6,383 nucleotides of DNA from Brevundimonas sp. GTDB lineage: Bacteria; Pseudomonadota; Alphaproteobacteria; Caulobacterales; Caulobacteraceae. The stretch is from positions 1-6,383 of the forward strand of contig JALAGW010000357.1 in NCBI GenBank assembly GCA_022712235.1, read 5' to 3'. Under the pieces are notes generated by a model, which was not told the origin of the DNA, did no database searches, and saw only the letters and a list, made by a program, of their open reading frames with translations. Below are positions 5,542 to 6,383 of this stretch, one piece after another. A program made the position numbers and the translations under genes. Position 1 is the stretch's first letter. Every line of letters begins with the position of its first letter.

Positions 5542-6375
5542 CGAGCAGGCGGCCAGATCGTCCAGGGCGGCGTCGAAGGCTTCGCCGCGCAGGGCCGCCA
5601 ACTGGGGAAGGAACAGGGCCGCTCGGGCTTCCAACACGGCGTCGCCCAGGGCCTCGGCGTCGTGCGGCGTGAAGGTCAGGGCCAGATCGCCTTCTAGCGC
5701 GGCTTCGGCCACGGCCAGGGCTTCGGGACCGCCCGAGGCGATGCTGTCGCGCGGGGCCAGGACCGGCGTTAGGGGGCGGGCGGTCGAGACAGGCAGGGCG
5801 ACGGCGGGGCTTTCGCCCTCGACAGCGCGGATGATGTCGGCGTCATCGGCGCCGCAGCGTCGGGCGATCAGGGCGGCGCGGGCCAGGGCCGGATTGGCGG
5901 CGGGATCGGCGCAGGCCTCGCGCGGGCCTTCGCAGCGGTCCACGGCTTCGGCGACAGCCTTCAAGGCGTCGGACAGGGCCTCGGCGGCGCGGCCGGACAG
6001 GCGCTCGCCCCTTCGAGCGGCGCTCAGGTCGGCCAGGCGGCGCGCGGCGCCGGGATCGCTGAGGGACAGGTAGGCGACGGCTGCGGGCGCGCGGTCGTCA
6101 TTCGCGCCCGGTGCGGCCAGGCCCAGCAGCAGGACAGCCGCGAGTTCGTCGGCGAAGGTTTCGGCGTCGACCTCACTGTCGAACAGGCCCTGGGCGCGGC
6201 CCCAGGCGCCGAGCCGGCGCGCCCAGCGTTCGGCGGCGCCGTTCACGAAGGCGGCGTGATCCTCATCAGGAGCGGCGGCGTCCTGGGGCAGGTCGGTCGG
6301 CAGGCGTTCGGCCCAGTCCAGCCAGGCTTCGACCCGCGCGTCCGGCCAGTCGGCGGGCGCCAACGGCGGCGTCAT
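5536..6375 (-). CDS. NrdJ-derived protein, N-terminal part (non-catalytic)
   Basis: 279 residues from ATG 6375. Only eight bases lie upstream in the window, so a longer N terminus cannot be excluded. Residues 7-10 (APADW) recall the VPADW near the NrdJ N terminus. Residues 51-92 (WARRLGAWGRAQGLF, DAETFADEL, LAAPGAND) fit the NrdJ block with WGW..GYF, DA.AF.DEL and APNSPQ. Residues 118-140 (LSAARRGERLSG...ALK) recall FSALRGEGE.LSGG. Residues 148-164 (CEGPREAC, DPAANPAL) match the CEG...DPAKNPAL block. About 180 residues of the usual barrel between APN and CEG are reduced to under 60. The NPCSE motif with the catalytic Cys is absent, and so are GSGTGSN and the PHACF redox Cys. Composition is strongly Ala-rich, as in a relaxed sequence. 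The call rests on remembered family sequence, not an alignment. It is followed by the C-terminal half in another frame. Confidence 0.75.
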   Translation of the reverse strand: MTPPLAPADWPDARVEAWLDWAERLPTDLPQDAAAPDEDHAAFVNGAAERWARRLGAWGRAQGLFDSEVDAETFADELAAVLLLGLAAPGANDDRAPAAVAYLSLSDPGAARRLADLSAARRGERLSGRAAEALSDALKAVAEAVDRCEGPREACADPAANPALARAALIARRCGADDADIIRAVEGESPAVALPVSTARPLTPVLAPRDSIASGGPEALAVAEAALEGDLALTFTPHDAEALGDAVLEARAALFLPQLAALRGEAFDAALDDLAACSS

Positions 6376-6383
6376 GACGCCGG

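Noticed and set aside
5530..5560. Programmed ribosomal frameshift between the two NrdJ-like ORFs
   Set aside because: No slippery heptamer or clear stimulatory structure is visible; an indel is the simpler explanation.

Overview
The window is GC-rich with very few A/T-rich gaps. It looks like an alphaproteobacterial chromosome, most likely Caulobacterales (Brevundimonas- or Caulobacter-like). This is inferred from an HdaA-type DnaA regulator, a His-type (non-discriminating) AspRS, and secreted pentapeptide proteins with a Cys-capped design. No mobile element, rRNA, tRNA or CRISPR array is visible.

Layout. Bases 1-190 (minus) hold the first 63 codons of hdaA, cut off by the window edge. Bases 191-364 are the divergent control region between hdaA and aspS; it contains DnaA-box-like sequences and a small stem-loop. 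aspS (plus, 365-2194) is intact and ends in a strong intrinsic terminator. The rest of the window is on the minus strand. Read in transcription order it holds an N-terminal ribonucleotide-reductase-like ORF (6375-5536), a C-terminal ribonucleotide-reductase-like ORF (5494-3794), a short secreted pentapeptide-repeat protein (3734-3243) and a long secreted pentapeptide-repeat protein (3177-2263). The long one converges on aspS at the shared terminator.

Most interesting part. The two ORFs at 3794-6375 read as one protein derived from the B12-dependent (class II, NrdJ) ribonucleotide reductase, split by a frame change near 5540. The recognisable NrdJ framework is kept: the N-terminal W-G...F...DA..F.DEL block, a CEG...NPAL block, a GTPGINH block, the C-terminal TSCPD domain and the final CxxC/CxxC zinc ribbon. 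The catalytic signatures (NPCSE, PTGT, the glycine-rich GSGTGSN segment) are missing, and about 300-350 residues appear to be lost. It therefore looks like a reductase-derived non-enzyme whose C-terminal accessory domain is well preserved. The frame change may be real decay, a genuine two-gene arrangement or a one-base sequencing error; the sequence alone cannot decide.

How the genes relate. hdaA and aspS are housekeeping genes (replication control and translation). The two pentapeptide proteins are clear paralogues sharing an N-terminal CxxC cap and a C-terminal Cys-x15-Cys cap. They may be co-transcribed with the reductase-like gene(s), since gaps are 59 and 65 bp, but nothing in the sequence links their functions.
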